64,000 nt of DNA from NCBI GenBank assembly GCA_022496805.1, contig CM040104.1, forward strand, positions 9,550,650 to 9,614,649. The letters are read 5' to 3'. Below the pieces are notes generated by a model that saw nothing but the letters and a program-made list of their open reading frames with translations, had not been told where the DNA came from and searched no databases. Origin of the DNA: Pohlia nutans (lineage: Eukaryota; Streptophyta; Bryopsida; Bryales; Mniaceae). The translations under genes and the position numbers were made by a program. This document shows positions 22,692 through 33,614 of the stretch, one piece after another (within the stretch, counting starts at the first letter, position 1; each line of letters opens with the position of its first letter).

Positions 22692-22987
22692 CAACTAACA
22701 ATCAAGAATTAAAAACCTATCAAGATATGTTTCCACATATCGTTGACAAGTGGGTTGCCGTTCTTCACTTAGGAATGTTGTTCAAACGCAAAAATATGGG
22801 GAAAACGTGTTTTAAAGTCGAATCGGAACTAATCATAAAATTGATGAGGGAGGAGTGCGAGATTTTATATTTCAAAACCAAAATCATATTTTTCGAGGAG
22901 CATTACGAAAAAAGAAATCACAATATCGTACCGAAAGAACACTGGATATTGCATCCTAGGAATTTATGTGGTGACAGTCCAATTTAG
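22574..22987 (+). CDS. Frame-shifted continuation of the unrecognised gene (138 codons)
   Basis: Open from just after a stop at about 22571 to the stop at 22985-22987. It reads EVSPIHQDERFDRYLVRC, then KELTTNNQELKTYQDM and DKWVAVLHLGM, and ends PKEHWILHPRNL. Its character resembles the exon 3 product, and the switch must occur between about 22600 and 22660. Skipping the 11 bases GTGGTTATCAG at 22601-22611 would join the frames, but no plant intron is that short, so an indel or sequencing error is the simplest reading. If joined, the whole protein would be about 300 aa. Confidence 0.45.
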   Translation, partial: KRLWKRRIQRWLSEVSPIHQDERFDRYLVRCHAEAIKELTTNNQELKTYQDMFPHIVDKWVAVLHLGMLFKRKNMGKTCFKVESELIIKLMREECEILYFKTKIIFFEEHYEKRNHNIVPKEHWILHPRNLCGDSPI

Positions 22988-23171
22988 AATTGATCAATGG
23001 TAGGTAGTTTTGTTGAAGATATTATTGTTGGCATGATCACATTCACCAATTGAATTTGTAATAAATATAAAGTTACATAATACAGTGCCCATTGAATGCC
23101 CACTGTTGCAAAAAAATTGAATTCTTGAAAGAAAAAAGGTTAAGAATTTGCATTCAAAATAATAATCCTTA

Positions 23172-23645
23172 GAGCACCTCCACCAACACTCTGGACACTG
23201 AATAAACATACCAGTTGATGACCCTCTAAACGATTCAAGCTAAGATAGGAGCACCTAAAACCAACACTCTACCTAATTACAACAATATTTAGACCTTGCG
23301 ATCATTTTAGACCACAAATCTAGGCACATCATAGAGCCTTTATTGTATGTTGACCAAAATGATAAGCTATCTATGGTCTACCTAGATTTACGTTCTAAAA
23401 TGACTATCTTGCTTAGATTATGTGCAATTAGGTACAATGTTGGATTTTAGGTGCTCCTACCTTAGTGTATCTTCTCTTCTTAATTGCACATAATGATTGC
23501 ACAATCCATGCGTGGTGACTTGTGAGTGGCTTACTTACTATCTTTTAGATTATAATTAAGTGATATTAGTGGGGAACTACATGTTGTGGTCTCAGGTTTT
23601 GAATGACCTTCAGAGCGCAATTCAGAGTTGCTGGTGGAGATGCTC
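23172..23645. mobile_element. 474-bp Tourist-like (PIF/Harbinger) MITE with TTA TSD
   Basis: Begins GAGCACCTCCACCAACACTC and ends with the approximate reverse (GTTGCTGGTGGAGATGCTC). TTA flanks both ends (23169-23171 and 23646-23648), the hallmark of PIF/Harbinger-type MITEs. A second inverted-repeat element is nested inside at 23240-23466. Confidence 0.75.
23240..23466. repeat. Nested foldback repeat
   Basis: Inverted arms of about 45 bp (left 'taggagcacctaaaaccaac', right reversed 'taggagcacctaaaatccaa'), with a further inner pair around 'ctaggcacatc'. It could be a separate MITE inserted in the Tourist-like element or part of its structure. Confidence 0.6.
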
Positions 23646-24069
23646 TTAAGTAGCCAACAATTATGGACATGGGCCTTTGGGGGGGCAACCCAAAGGAATA
23701 AAAAAATAACTTCTTCCCCTTGGACAACATTTAATTCTTGTCCCCTTATTCCATACGGGCCATGGATGAGACGGCTCTTGAAAGCTTTACTTTCTTCCAT
23801 TCTTTGCAGTTCACCTACTCGAGTTCTCAAAAATTTGAGTTCTCTCTCTCAAATCTTCCCGCGGGTAAAGAGTTTGAGATTCTCTTCATAGAAATTGTTC
23901 CTCTTACAAACGCAATTCTCTTAAATCCACGTGGCAATTGAACCCACAACCTTGACACCCCTCGCAACTACGATTTGATCTCCTCTGAGTCAAAATTGGT
24001 TGACCGAATCAAAAATTGTGCTCAAGATTCTCTCACGAAGAAGCTCAAGGAGCTCTTTGGTCCATAAGA

Positions 24070-24255
24070 GTTAATTGCACATCATGATTACACAATCCAT
24101 GTGTAGTGACTTTTGAGTGGCTTATCTCGTACTCACTAAGAGTCTAATTGAGTGATATGTTGGTGGGGAACTATGTATGTTATACCTTGTAATTTTTGGA
24201 TGACCTTCATAATGCAATTTAGAGTTGTAGATGGAAATGATCTAACGTTGATCAA
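24070..24255. repeat. Truncated second copy of the Tourist-like MITE (right half)
   Basis: Direct repeat of about 23478-23650 in the same orientation with about 85 percent identity by eye. Its terminal 'gatggaaatgatctaa' is a decayed form of the other copy's GGAGATGCTCTTA. The 400 bp between the copies include a minus-strand B-box-like GGGTTCAATTGCC near 23930. Confidence 0.6.
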
Positions 24256-24651
24256 AAAACCATTGTGAATAATGAATGTGTTGGAGTCATTTGTGTAGTT
24301 ATGTCTTGGAAGCATGAGTAGCAAGATCTATCTTTGGTGTCCCCTTGCAGGAATAGACTCTAATGAATTGTGTATTCAAATTCAATATCATTCTATCACT
24401 TTTATGTTCCATTCATATCGAATACAAAATAAATTCAAAATATCTGAATTTATCTATTAATAGGTGTATAGTATAGTAAATAAAGTTTAAGCCATCATTA
24501 TGTATTATATAGTTTTAGAAGATTTCAATTTTCCAAATTAAATATAAACTGAACTTTGTAAACTTCATTCATTAGTGGAACTTTAATTCAAAAGAGATTA
24601 TTTTTATTATTAAAATTGAGATCAAATACTAAAAGTTAGAAACCAAAAGGT

Positions 24652-24880
24652 GTCATAATAGAGTTAACTGAAAACAAAACTTTTGTTTTCTAACTTCTTT
24701 TGAGTTTGCATTCCAATATTATTAAAATTATGACAATGATTGTTCATGAATAGTCCTTTGGTTGACTCTGTTAGGCTTAGGGGAACTTGTGGAAACTCTT
24801 TTTTAACATTGGAGAGGTCACAAGTTCCATCCTCCACAACAGTGCATGGCCATACTTTAGATTATTTTTCAACTCACCAT
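24652..24880 (+). repeat. SINE-like tRNA-derived repeat, copy 1
   Basis: Homologous to 44710-44905: both share 'agagttaactgaaaacaaaa', 'gagtttgcat', 'ttaggcttgg/agg' and 'gaggtcacaagttcc / gaggtcacgggttcc'. The 'GGTCAC..GTTCC' block is B-box-like and TTAGGCTTAGGGG is A-box-like. This copy is diverged. Confidence 0.6.
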
Positions 24881-25157
24881 AGATTAATTTTTAAAATGAT
24901 AAAAACTTCAAACAAACCTTCTACATTGAATAGGGGTCTTAAGGGGACCCATACTAATTTATCGATAATTCACACTATATAGATATTTATCATTATTATA
25001 CAAAAGCACGGTACTTTCATTTTTAATTTTTAACACAAATAGTGAGACAATCACAATTTTTATTTTATTTTCGCCAAATGATTTTTTTACAATGTGGTAA
25101 TTTTACAGGGTAAGTCCCTTTAATTTTTTGGTCCCCATAAAACACCTATTCAATGCA

Positions 25158-25380
25158 GTTGTAGTGTTGCAATGACGAATGACAACTTTATAATAAACAT
25201 GGTATGCCAGCTCATGTCACTTTCATCACCTTGAAGGAACATGGTTCTCTTAGTGAAAGTAAGAATGACAAGAAGTAGACTTCTATGTATTGTCGGGACA
25301 CTCATTCTCCTCACCTTTGAACGAACTGTAGTAAAAGACATGAATTCTCGCTAGGCACTAAATCACAATTTCAGTGTAGA
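25158..25380. repeat. Diverged partial copy of the CACTA-ended repeat at 27105-27432
   Basis: Shares 'aactttataataaacatgg', 'ctcatgtcactttcat', 'gaaagtaagaatgacaag' and the final 'ggcactaaat' block with the element at 27105-27432. The left end is lost. Confidence 0.65.
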
Positions 25381-26708
25381 CATTGAAGCCCTTCAATCAC
25401 CCTAAGATAAACTGATAAGGACTTTATAACTAATATGTAAACCTTTTAGAAGTTGTGTTTCATGAACCCAAAAGCCAACACAACATTGGGCCAATCAAGA
25501 GCCGCCAACACAAAATAACTTTATGTTCACGAATTGATCTCATTGTTGTTGGTTAGAGGTGAACCAATATACAATATTAGTCAAGAGTGTCTAAGAGCTT
25601 TTCACTTCATTTTTTTAATAAATTTAATTACGAGATTTCTTTTTTCGGATAATTTCCATGAAAGAAAACTGAAATATCTAATTAGTGAAAAGCTTCAACA
25701 TTTTCCATGCTGGAAACCTTATTTGATCGGTTATGGGCACTTCGACCTTTAAGAATGAATGGCTCTATTATTAACTACACGGCACCACTGTCTTGTTCCT
25801 CCATGAACAGTGACAAAGATCATGCTCCCTGATAGCCACGTGGAGATTCTGCATAAATTTGCAATTTGTGCGCTGGACATCTCGCCGGCGCTCACACACT
25901 TTTGACATCTGGAAGAATGATTTTATACCAAACCTCTCTCTCTCACTCTCTGGCGCGGACAAGTCGATCTGAATGTCCTTTTGCGTCTCCCACCTGGCTG
26001 CAAAAGGCGCTTATTATACACTGCACTCGAACATTTTTGTTTCAAAATAATTTAAACCACAAGCCAAACTAAGTTACTGTACAAATGAAGAAGAACAGTG
26101 CTTGATCCGGATCAATTCAAGTGATTTAAAACGTTGCTATATGAGGACTCCTTCGTTTTCCACACTGTCCTGACTTGTGCATATCGACAACAATCTGATC
26201 GACATCTGTGCAGTGGAAATTAAGGATTTAACTTACTTGCATTGCTGCTCCATTTGTATCATGCGCATGCATCTTTTTGCTGTTGCACGAGCTTGAAGAG
26301 TTGAAGGTGAGTGTCAGTTTGATGGCTAACTTAAGATTGGGCAGTGGGCACCGACACGAAATGGAAACACCCACTTTGAGCGGAGTGAGTGTTTCTGGTT
26401 TTTATATTTATTTTGATAAATTTCTTTGTAAATTGGGAACGAAAATCCATTGAAATTATGAATATTTAAATTAATTAAATTTTTGGATAGAAACAAACAA
26501 AACAGAAGATTCATTTCAAATGATGCCAAAACAGAAAAGAAGAATAAGAGCATCCATTTTTCTTGCAGTAAAGGGTTCCCTTTATTTGTGTAAAAAAAAA
26601 AGAAAAGAAAAGAAAAGAATAAGAGCATCCACAACCCTTGGTGACCAAATCTGCCCGCCTTCGGAACTTGCTAGGGCGGGCTTCATCCACCCGCCCCATC
26701 ATGACTCA
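25381..26708. other. Intergenic DNA with two lone Tourist-like ends
   Basis: No supported gene. 'taagagcatcc' occurs at about 26546 and again at about 26618 in the same orientation, each resembling a Tourist-like terminus without a partner. The region 25800-26050 is less AT-rich but has no recognisable frame. Confidence 0.45.
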
Positions 26709-26856
26709 TGGCCCATTCACACTAGTCACCCAACAGGAGTGCGGTAGAGAATCTGCGTTTGTCAAGTAAGTTTTTGGTAGCTATAATTTATTAATTTATT
26801 ATTATTATTATTAATTTTATTATTATAGTTATTATTATTATATTATTGTTATCATT

Positions 26857-26890
<34 letters not shown>

Positions 26891-27096
26891 GTAAACCTGA
26901 CGCATGTAAGAATTTGCTTCAACGCATTTTGGGTGCTGTAAGAAATTTGCGCTCCACCAACGCACATGCATTGAACAAAAGCAGGAAGAAACAAAGCTCT
27001 GACATCGCAAGAAATTGTATATTATTTTTGAAATTTACCTTGTAGCATTCCAGGAATGCAACGCAAGTGCTTCAGCTTCTTGGTGTGAATGGCCCA
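26709..27096. mobile_element. 388-bp MITE with TGGCCCATTCACAC ends and TCA TSD
   Basis: Starts TGGCCCATTCACACTA and ends TGGTGTGAATGGCCCA, which reads nearly the same when reversed. TCA flanks both ends (26706-26708 and 27097-27099). Same family as 806-1127, also with a 3-bp duplication. It contains an expanded (tta/att)n microsatellite at about 26795-26892. Confidence 0.85.
26795..26892. repeat. (ATT)n microsatellite
   Basis: Imperfect trinucleotide repeat of att/tta with c interruptions, lying inside the MITE 26709-27096. Confidence 0.9.
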
Positions 27097-27104
27097 TCAC
27101 TAAA

Positions 27105-27432
27105 CACTACATTGAATGGCGTATTTAGTGTCCCGGGACACTATTTCTAAACTTGGACATTTTTTTTAATTTTAGAGAGATATAGTGTTCTTGTAAGAAA
27201 AAAATGAATGTAGTGTTCTAATAACTTATGGCAACTTTATAATAAATATGGCATGCCACCTCATGTCACTTTCATTACTTGGAAAGAATATGGCCCTCTC
27301 AATGAAAGTGAGAATGACAAGTGGCAAACTCCTATGTAGTATCAAGGGACACTTTTTTTCTTCACCTTTAAACAAATTGTGGTAAAAGACATCAATTCTT
27401 CCTAGACACTAAATATGTCATTTAGTGTAGTG
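27105..27432. mobile_element. 328-bp MITE with CACTACA...TATTTAGTGTC termini
   Basis: Left end CACTACATTGAATGGCGTAT followed by TTAGTGTC; the right end reversed is CACTACACTAAATGACATAT followed by TTAGTGTC. The CACTA start suggests an En/Spm-type derivative, but no 3-bp target duplication is visible. A diverged copy is at 25158-25380. Confidence 0.6.
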
Positions 27433-27655
27433 CAGACTAAGGCCAAACACCAACAATCTATAGTAAATGCAGTAGATTGCAACTGTCTTGTATGGGTTCC
27501 AACAAATACTGTCTCACTAAAATATTGTTGTTTATAACTCAGTTAATATAATTATTTGTAAAGTCTTGCAAAGTTTTACTAGAACATGAAAGACAAGGCA
27601 AAATTTCTTTTTTAGCTTTGAAGGCAACAAAACGAATGTTTCCTCCATTTTTTCA

Positions 27656-27800
27656 AACCAATCACTATGCTCTACAATGTGAAAGAGGTTCGATCCCTAC
27701 ACCTTTCTAATACAAGAGAAGCTCCTCCAAACCACACTTGAGTTTCCATAGTGGAATCTTACTATGCCTCCACACCATGCTCATGCTCACCCATACATGA
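27656..27800 (-). repeat. SINE-like repeat, minus-strand copy
   Basis: The reverse complement aligns with 42105-42261: shared 'ccaatcac', 'acaatgtgaaagaggttcga', 'acttgagtttccatag' and 'catgctc' blocks. The sense strand has GATCGAACC, matching the pol III B-box consensus GWTCRANNC. The 3' end in the sense direction is 'gattggt' plus an A-rich tail. Confidence 0.65.
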
Positions 27801-27809
27801 GTGATTCAT

Positions 27810-29584
27810 TGGTCGTGTCAGATCTTGACCAAAGAGTTTATTTTAGGAATTTTGGAAATTCCATGTAAAAGACATGCCAACATGCCTTTACTTTAGGATA
27901 ATTCAAATGTCTACTAGAAATGCCCTCTATAACACCATGTCGTAAACTATAACATGTATTTTTTACATTTTTTCAATCTTTTTTTATTACCAAAAAGACA
28001 TTTTACTAAAGTCCAGAGAGTCCAATTAGGGATACTATGATCAGACCATTGTATTGTTGCTTTTTGCCATGAATTCTAGGCATAGTCAGGGCGTTGAGAG
28101 GCACACTAGCATGTTGTGTTGGAGTTGAGACTCTCTTGTGGCACTCAATGCGGCCAAGAGTGTGTTTTGAGAGAAGCAATATTTTATGAAGTTTTTGTAG
28201 ACCGTTCCATTTATTGGCATTATGGAATGTTATTAAAAGATTCCAACCGTGCAATTTTTTTTCTACACTTGATTGGTCATACTCTAGAGAAAAAATAGAA
28301 AAGATTTAACGATGCATGCCTTTGATTGTAACAAGTATTTGAAAAGGTCATCCATACTTTCTTAGAATAAAAGACCTTTGCAAGTATATTAGTTTTTTCC
28401 AATCAGTGTTTGGGAGTAAAAGTTATACCACCTTCAAGACTACTTTAAGCACAAAAACAAAGACAACATTGGAACAACTAAAAATAAAAATAAAATAAAA
28501 ATAATTTAATTCTATTCTTTAGAGTATATATATTTAGTTATTTGGAAAGCTTTGATTTGTTCTATTTGAATTAATGGCGTGAGAATTATGAACAATCTTG
28601 TTTTGTGGGAAATTATAACATATTTATGAAAAAATAACGAATTGGATTTGTTTAATATACCTAATTTGTCACATTTTTTGGAAAATGAAATTTTGATAGG
28701 ATTTAGATTGCTTGCTACAATAATCTCACCATTGGGATTGAATGATATTTTTAATTTCCATTTTAAAAAACTAACAAATTAGTTAATCCTTTCATATTAT
28801 ATCTATTTTTGCTTAACAATTTTCCCGGACATTTTTTAAAATCAAGTTTAAAAACTTAAAATTAAGTAGATTTCAAATCCAATTCTATAAAGAATTAAAG
28901 TATAAAAATCTACAATGGAGAAAATTCTAATCTATGAGGATTTTAAGTTTGTTGAGTTAGGTTGGCAAGGTGCATGAAAAAATGAAATGCAAAAATAATG
29001 TTTTTTGTTTTTTTGTTCTTTTTCTTCACATGCTAATATCTCACAATTTACTTGGTCAAAGTTGCTGAATTTCTTCCACATGTTCTATACTAGTCTAATG
29101 CAAGATTTTGTTGTTAGATATGATAGAAACTCTTTTATTTATTTAGACTCATTGCACTAAAAATGGTTGTTTTGGTGCTTGTTTTGGTGAGAATTGTTTA
29201 AAAAATAAATAAAAAGCACTTTCAATTTCATTGAAGGTTACTCATTTTTCAAAAATATTAAAGTTAAAAAATACAACGCTAGTTAGAGCTACTTGCAACC
29301 ATACTTGATTGTCTATGCAACAAATTCTTGAGATGAAGAAATCTATTATCTATTATCTATTATTATCTATTACAGTGCATCCACACGAAGACGGATCCGT
29401 TGTTGTGTCAAACTTCAACACATACCAACCTAGTCTATCATACAATGCATACCATTAGAATTGTTGTGCCAAACTTCGGCACGAGTTAATTTAGTATAAC
29501 ACAGAGTGTGCACATACATACGGTCCCCATGATGGTTCCAACATAGATGGATAGATCAACCTAGTATACCTAATTACACTTATA
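27810..29584. other. AT-rich intergenic DNA, no recognised gene
   Basis: Short frames only. A (tctatta)n simple repeat is at about 29340-29370, and 'acttcggcacgagt / acttcaacacata' near 29410-29480 forms a loose direct repeat. Confidence 0.5.
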
Positions 29585-30676
29585 ACGCGCAATTTGCTAT
29601 TTACGCACTTGGCCATATATTCATGCACTTGGCCCCCGAACGCATTAAAAAATCCGTCTATTTTTTATTTTTTATTTTCTAAAAAACAACGATTTTTGTT
29701 TTTCTACAATCAATTTCATTGTAAACAACAATTCTTTTGTTTATCTTATCCTTATTTTTATCTTTTCTTTTATCTTGATTTCTTTTTGTTTTCCTTGTTG
29801 TCTTCTTGGCTTGTTGTCTTCTTCTTTTTCTTTGATTTTTTCTTCATTCCTTGTGTAGCAGTCGCAAACCCTACATCCGCATGGAAGCAATTTAATTTTT
29901 AATTTTTAATTTTTTAATGTTTAGGGCTCATGAACCCTAAAAATATTATAAAATATAAGAATTAGGGTTCAGCCGGCGGCTGAACCCTAATTTTAAAAAA
30001 TCGCCTTAAATTTCCTAAAAAAGAAAATTTAGGGTTCCTCTCCCCTCCTCTCCCTCTCTCTCCCCCTCCCCCTCTCCCCTATATATATGAGGAGAGAGGA
30101 GAGGGAAAGAGAGAGGGAACGGAGAGGAAGAGGGATTGGGTGCACACCCAACAACCCCTCGACGACCCAAAAATAGATTTTTAAAATTTTATTTTATTTA
30201 TTTTTAATTTTCCTCCTCTGCCGTTTAGGGTTTAGCCTAGGTTTTAAATATAACAAAATTAGGATTCATGAGCCCTAAACAAAAAAGAAGACAAATTTAA
30301 ATTTTTTTAAATTTATTATTTTTTTATTTTTTTTGGTGGGGGTTAGGGTTAGCGGCTACCACGAGAAGAAAAAATGAAAAGAAATGAATGAAGAAAAAAT
30401 AGAAGAAAAAGAAGAAGACAAGAAGGAAGATAAGAAGGAAAACAAGAAGAAGACAAGAAAGAAGAAGAGAAAGAAACAAGATAAAAAAAAAGATAAAAAA
30501 AGAGATAAAGATAAAGATAAATAAATAAATAAAAGAATTGTTTGTTTACAATGTAAGTGATTGTAGAAAAAAAAAATTGTTGGTTTTAAAAGAACTTTTT
30601 ACACAATTTTTTTTAAGCAAGATTTGCTCGTAAAATGAACGCACTTGTCCAAGTGCATAAATAGCGAATTGTGTGT
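29585..30676. mobile_element. 1.09-kb foldback element (giant imperfect palindrome)
   Basis: The left arm starts at 'acgcgcaatttgctatttac' and the right arm ends with the complement 'ataaatagcgaattgtgtgt'. Inside, 'gcacttgg', a pyrimidine/purine tract, 'ttagggctcatgaaccctaa' (29921) versus 'ttaggattcatgagccctaa' (30262), and a centre near 30080 ('cctatatatatgagg') pair across the two arms. The plus strand is pyrimidine-rich in the left arm and purine-rich in the right. The transcript would fold into a hairpin of over 500 bp. The type (Mutator-like foldback?) is not certain. Confidence 0.75.
29960..29992. repeat. GC-rich palindrome TTAGGGTTCAGCCG/CGGCTGAACCCTAA
   Basis: A near-perfect inverted repeat of about 14-bp arms around a GCCGGCGGC centre, within the left arm of the foldback element. 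Confidence 0.8.
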
Positions 30677-30690
30677 TTTATATATATGTA

Positions 30691-30810
30691 CACTAGTAGA
30701 AAAGGTGGCATTGTTGAGGGAGATGCCCAGGCAAGTGGTGCCCAATTCCACGCATGCATAATGATTTTGCCTGGGCATCTCCGTGGGGAGCGCCACCTTT
30801 TCTACTAGTG
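30691..30810. mobile_element. 120-bp CACTA-type MITE hairpin with GTA TSD
   Basis: Starts CACTAGTAGAAAAGGTGGC and ends with its exact reverse complement. GTA flanks both ends (30688-30690 and 30811-30813), as expected for En/Spm elements. A second inner repeat, GAGATGCCCAGGCAA / TTGCCTGGGCATCTC, makes nearly the whole element one stem with a loop of about 32 bases. Confidence 0.9.
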
Positions 30811-31438
30811 GTATATGTATATGTATATGTATATGCAATGTCATGAGCCTCACAACTTTTTATTTATTTATTTATTTATTTGAAAACTTTGAAAAAAGGA
30901 TCAAGTCAATTTAAAAGCAAAGCAAGCATTAGAGTTCAATTTGGAGCCTGAGGGCGGCCAACTGGAGAAGAGAAGTATGATAGGTGCCTCTAAGGGGAGT
31001 AAAGTCAAGCAACTTTCTTTTCTTGCAAAAATTTAGTGAGAAAGCTATATTATTTTAGGAAGAGTTAAATAGGACCAAAACTCAATCCTTTACCATCAAA
31101 AATTCATCCATTTGAGCAATTTTTCATTCAATTATGCTGACTTCATCCAAAACGACTCGATGAAAGTGCTACAATGTTTGTTTTATTGGTGCCTGTTTGG
31201 AAAATGAAAAATTCAGAAAAATCCCTGTGCTGGAGGATTGAGTAGCATTGGCGCTGTCAATCATGTTTACTGTAGTAGAAGTCTCTGCAGTAATTACGGT
31301 ACCAAGACTACCTAATGTGGTTATTGCAAATATTGGATGTGGAATGAGTCAGTCAACGTGATAACTGTTGCCAATATTAACATACATATAAATATATGTT
31401 GGGATTTTAGCAATCCTATACAATCTTCCTTGTTCTAA

Positions 31439-31791
31439 GAGCATCCGCATCCATGCACACTAAAGTTCACTTGCTAAAATCATTCATCTACATTTTATTT
31501 AATTTTTAATTTTTTAATTTTAATTTTTTACATTCATTTACATTTGAAGAGCCTTTGAACTTACACTCCCCCACTCTTGAATGCCCTTCAAGCATCAAAA
31601 GTGCACACCAAATAGTCAATGAACCGATCACAAGTAGAATGTAGGATATTAGTCAACTAAACTTAAATTTGAAGGGCCATTTCTTAACACGCTAGGATTG
31701 AGGGTCAAGAGGCATTTTTGAAGGGCCCTTAGCATTTTTCACTTAATTATTGCGTGTGTCAGACTCTGGGAAGGCATGGGTGTGGATGCTC
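31439..31791. mobile_element. 353-bp Tourist-like MITE with TAA TSD
   Basis: Left end GAGCATCCGCATCCATGC; right end reversed GAGCATCCACACCCATGC (17 of 18 or so match by eye). TAA flanks both sides (31436-31438, 31792-31794). The termini are the same as the lone 'taagagcatcc' ends at 26546, 26618 and 44411. Confidence 0.9.
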
Positions 31792-32035
31792 TAAGCCTCT
31801 ATGAAGAAGGAGAATACCTACACCAAGGAGATTGTTGCTTCTATCAAGTTGATTTGGGACAAGAATCTAAGAGAAATACACCAAAATATAAAAGAATACT
31901 TCATGTTCATTATACTTACAAAAAGGAGATTAGAAAACAACCAACCACTACGAGAACTCAACTAAAATCAATGAGAAATAAAACACACTTAACGCCAAAT
32001 GGCATAAATCAATGGTCACACATGAATTGAACCCG

Positions 32036-32100
32036 GGGCTCCAAATATAGACTCATTAACCTCTCGCAAGATAATTACTCCAATTTAAAAGAGTGACCAC
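32036..32100 (-). other. tRNA-like B-box fragment
   Basis: The minus strand has CCCGGGTTCAATTC about 30-40 bases after 'ttgcgagagg', giving an A-box/B-box-like spacing. It may be a SINE fragment; no cloverleaf is claimed. Confidence 0.3.
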
Positions 32101-32422
32101 TAAAAAGAAGAAAACTATATACCACTATACAAACACAGAAGTCAGCAATGATCACTTTTTCATTGGATATTGGATACAATATCGGATACTCATCCCTCTA
32201 TCTTTGAGAGGAGGAACCAAGTGTAAACCTCGCTACCCATGCCTTTCGAGGCATACATAGACGAACTGCCCCAACAGACTCTGCATTCAAGATGATCTCC
32301 TAAACCAGTGTTACTATTATTTATTATGGGACAAGAATGGCTAGGTCAAGTTACAAATTTTCTTTGGCAGATCAATTTAGGAGGGCAACTGAAGTGTAGC
32401 GACGGGCTATCCTCATGATTGA

Positions 32423-32643
32423 CAATGTTACCGCATTAACATAACACTACTGAAAAAAGGTGTTGTTTTTGCCACTTGTTTCGACGTTGTTTTCTACACT
32501 TTAGTACTGAAAAGAAAAATTTTGAGCGCTGTTTACGGTTCTGTAAGCATGCTCGCAAAGTGTGGTATATTATCTATCTCAACTTGGTGGCCCTTGGGAG
32601 TTATCTTGAAGAGAGATCATCACTGGCATCCTGCTCCGGGCAC
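32423..32643 (+). pseudogene. Half of an ORF cut by hAT copy B and the inversion
   Basis: A frame is open from about 32423 and reads up to the hAT edge as ...KRDHHWHPAPG. The other half lies on the minus strand at 8866-8738 beside copy A. With one target duplication kept, the frame continues without a stop as ...PGTTDEGGIYQLTSG. No family is recognised, so its coding nature is unproven. The continuity mainly supports the inversion model. A CACTACTGAAAAAA motif at 32446 may be an En/Spm end. Confidence 0.4.
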
Positions 32644-33328
32644 CAGCGAATTTTTAATTGGCGATTTATCGCCAAAATCTTACCTCCTTTTTACCTTGGC
32701 GAACTTACCATAGAAAAAATAATGGAAAAATTACCCCTGACTCGCCTACGTCTGATTTTCAATGATGTGGCAGGGGCCGCTTAAGCCGCCCTGTTGGCCG
32801 TGACATCGCATGTCATGCACCTGTCGGCCACTGAGGCAGTGCCAGCCTCTCACTTCCAATTTCGCCCCTGTCGCTCGTTTTCTTGATTATTAATAATCCT
32901 CGCCACTTATTTCGCTGATTGGCGCTCCATCTTGAAATTGCTTGGTCGCCTGCGCGCTGCGCCATGTTCCACTGTCATCGCCACTTTCTCAAATCTCACA
33001 CGTTCCCCTTCGCCATTATTTCCGCTGGTCTGCAACTTCCATCGCCACTTGCATACTGCCAATGCTGGCTAGCGCCGGGCGGCCAGGCGCTCTCCCATTT
33101 TCTGAGTTTGCATTGTTTAGTGTGCGCCAGGCGCAGGAGCTTTTGCTTGGAGGTGTTTTTGGAATGCAGGGTTTTTTTTGTGCTCTGCGGCAGGCGCTCT
33201 CGTCTGGCGAAGCGTTGTTTTTGGAATGAAGTCCGGAGTCTTGCGCTGGCTCCTGGGCTTCAGCGATGGCAGGGCTGCGGAGTCCGGAGTGAAGCGGCAT
33301 TTGGCTCGTTGGCTTCGAGTATATCAAG

Positions 33329-33585
33329 GTAAGTTGAACGAAGCATTTTCCAAGCTCAAGGTTCGTTGCATCCCATTGTTCGAATGCTTCTATCTGTCAA
33401 TGCGATGGTGGTGTTTGGGAGGTTTTGCGATTAGGCAGCGGTTTTTGGCACTTGCGTTTTGGAACGCAAATTTTTTTTTCCGATTAGGCAGCGTCTTTGT
33501 TGCGATTAGACAGGTTTCTACACGTTGCCATTCCTTCCGGTTCTGGGATTTACTGTGTAGGTGGTGATTAGGCTGCGGTTTTCAG
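33329..33585 (+). promoter_or_regulatory. Predicted leader intron of the hAT transposase gene
   Basis: Donor AAG|GTAAGT at 33329 and acceptor ttttcag at 33583-33585, with the first ATG of the 999-aa frame 30 bases further on. The mirrored sequence is in copy A. The exon 1 region (about 32900-33328) would be untranslated; the long open frames there are not coding-like. Confidence 0.45.
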
Positions 33586-33614
33586 ATTGCATTGGGCCCT
33601 TGAATTTGGTCTGA

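Noticed and set aside
24070..24255. Short LTR pair with 23478-23650
   Set aside because: The first copy is the end of a TTA-flanked Tourist-like MITE and the second is its truncated repeat; no primer-binding site or polypurine tract.
29594..29902. A 102-aa Phe-rich frame
   Set aside because: Translation of the pyrimidine-rich arm of the foldback palindrome.
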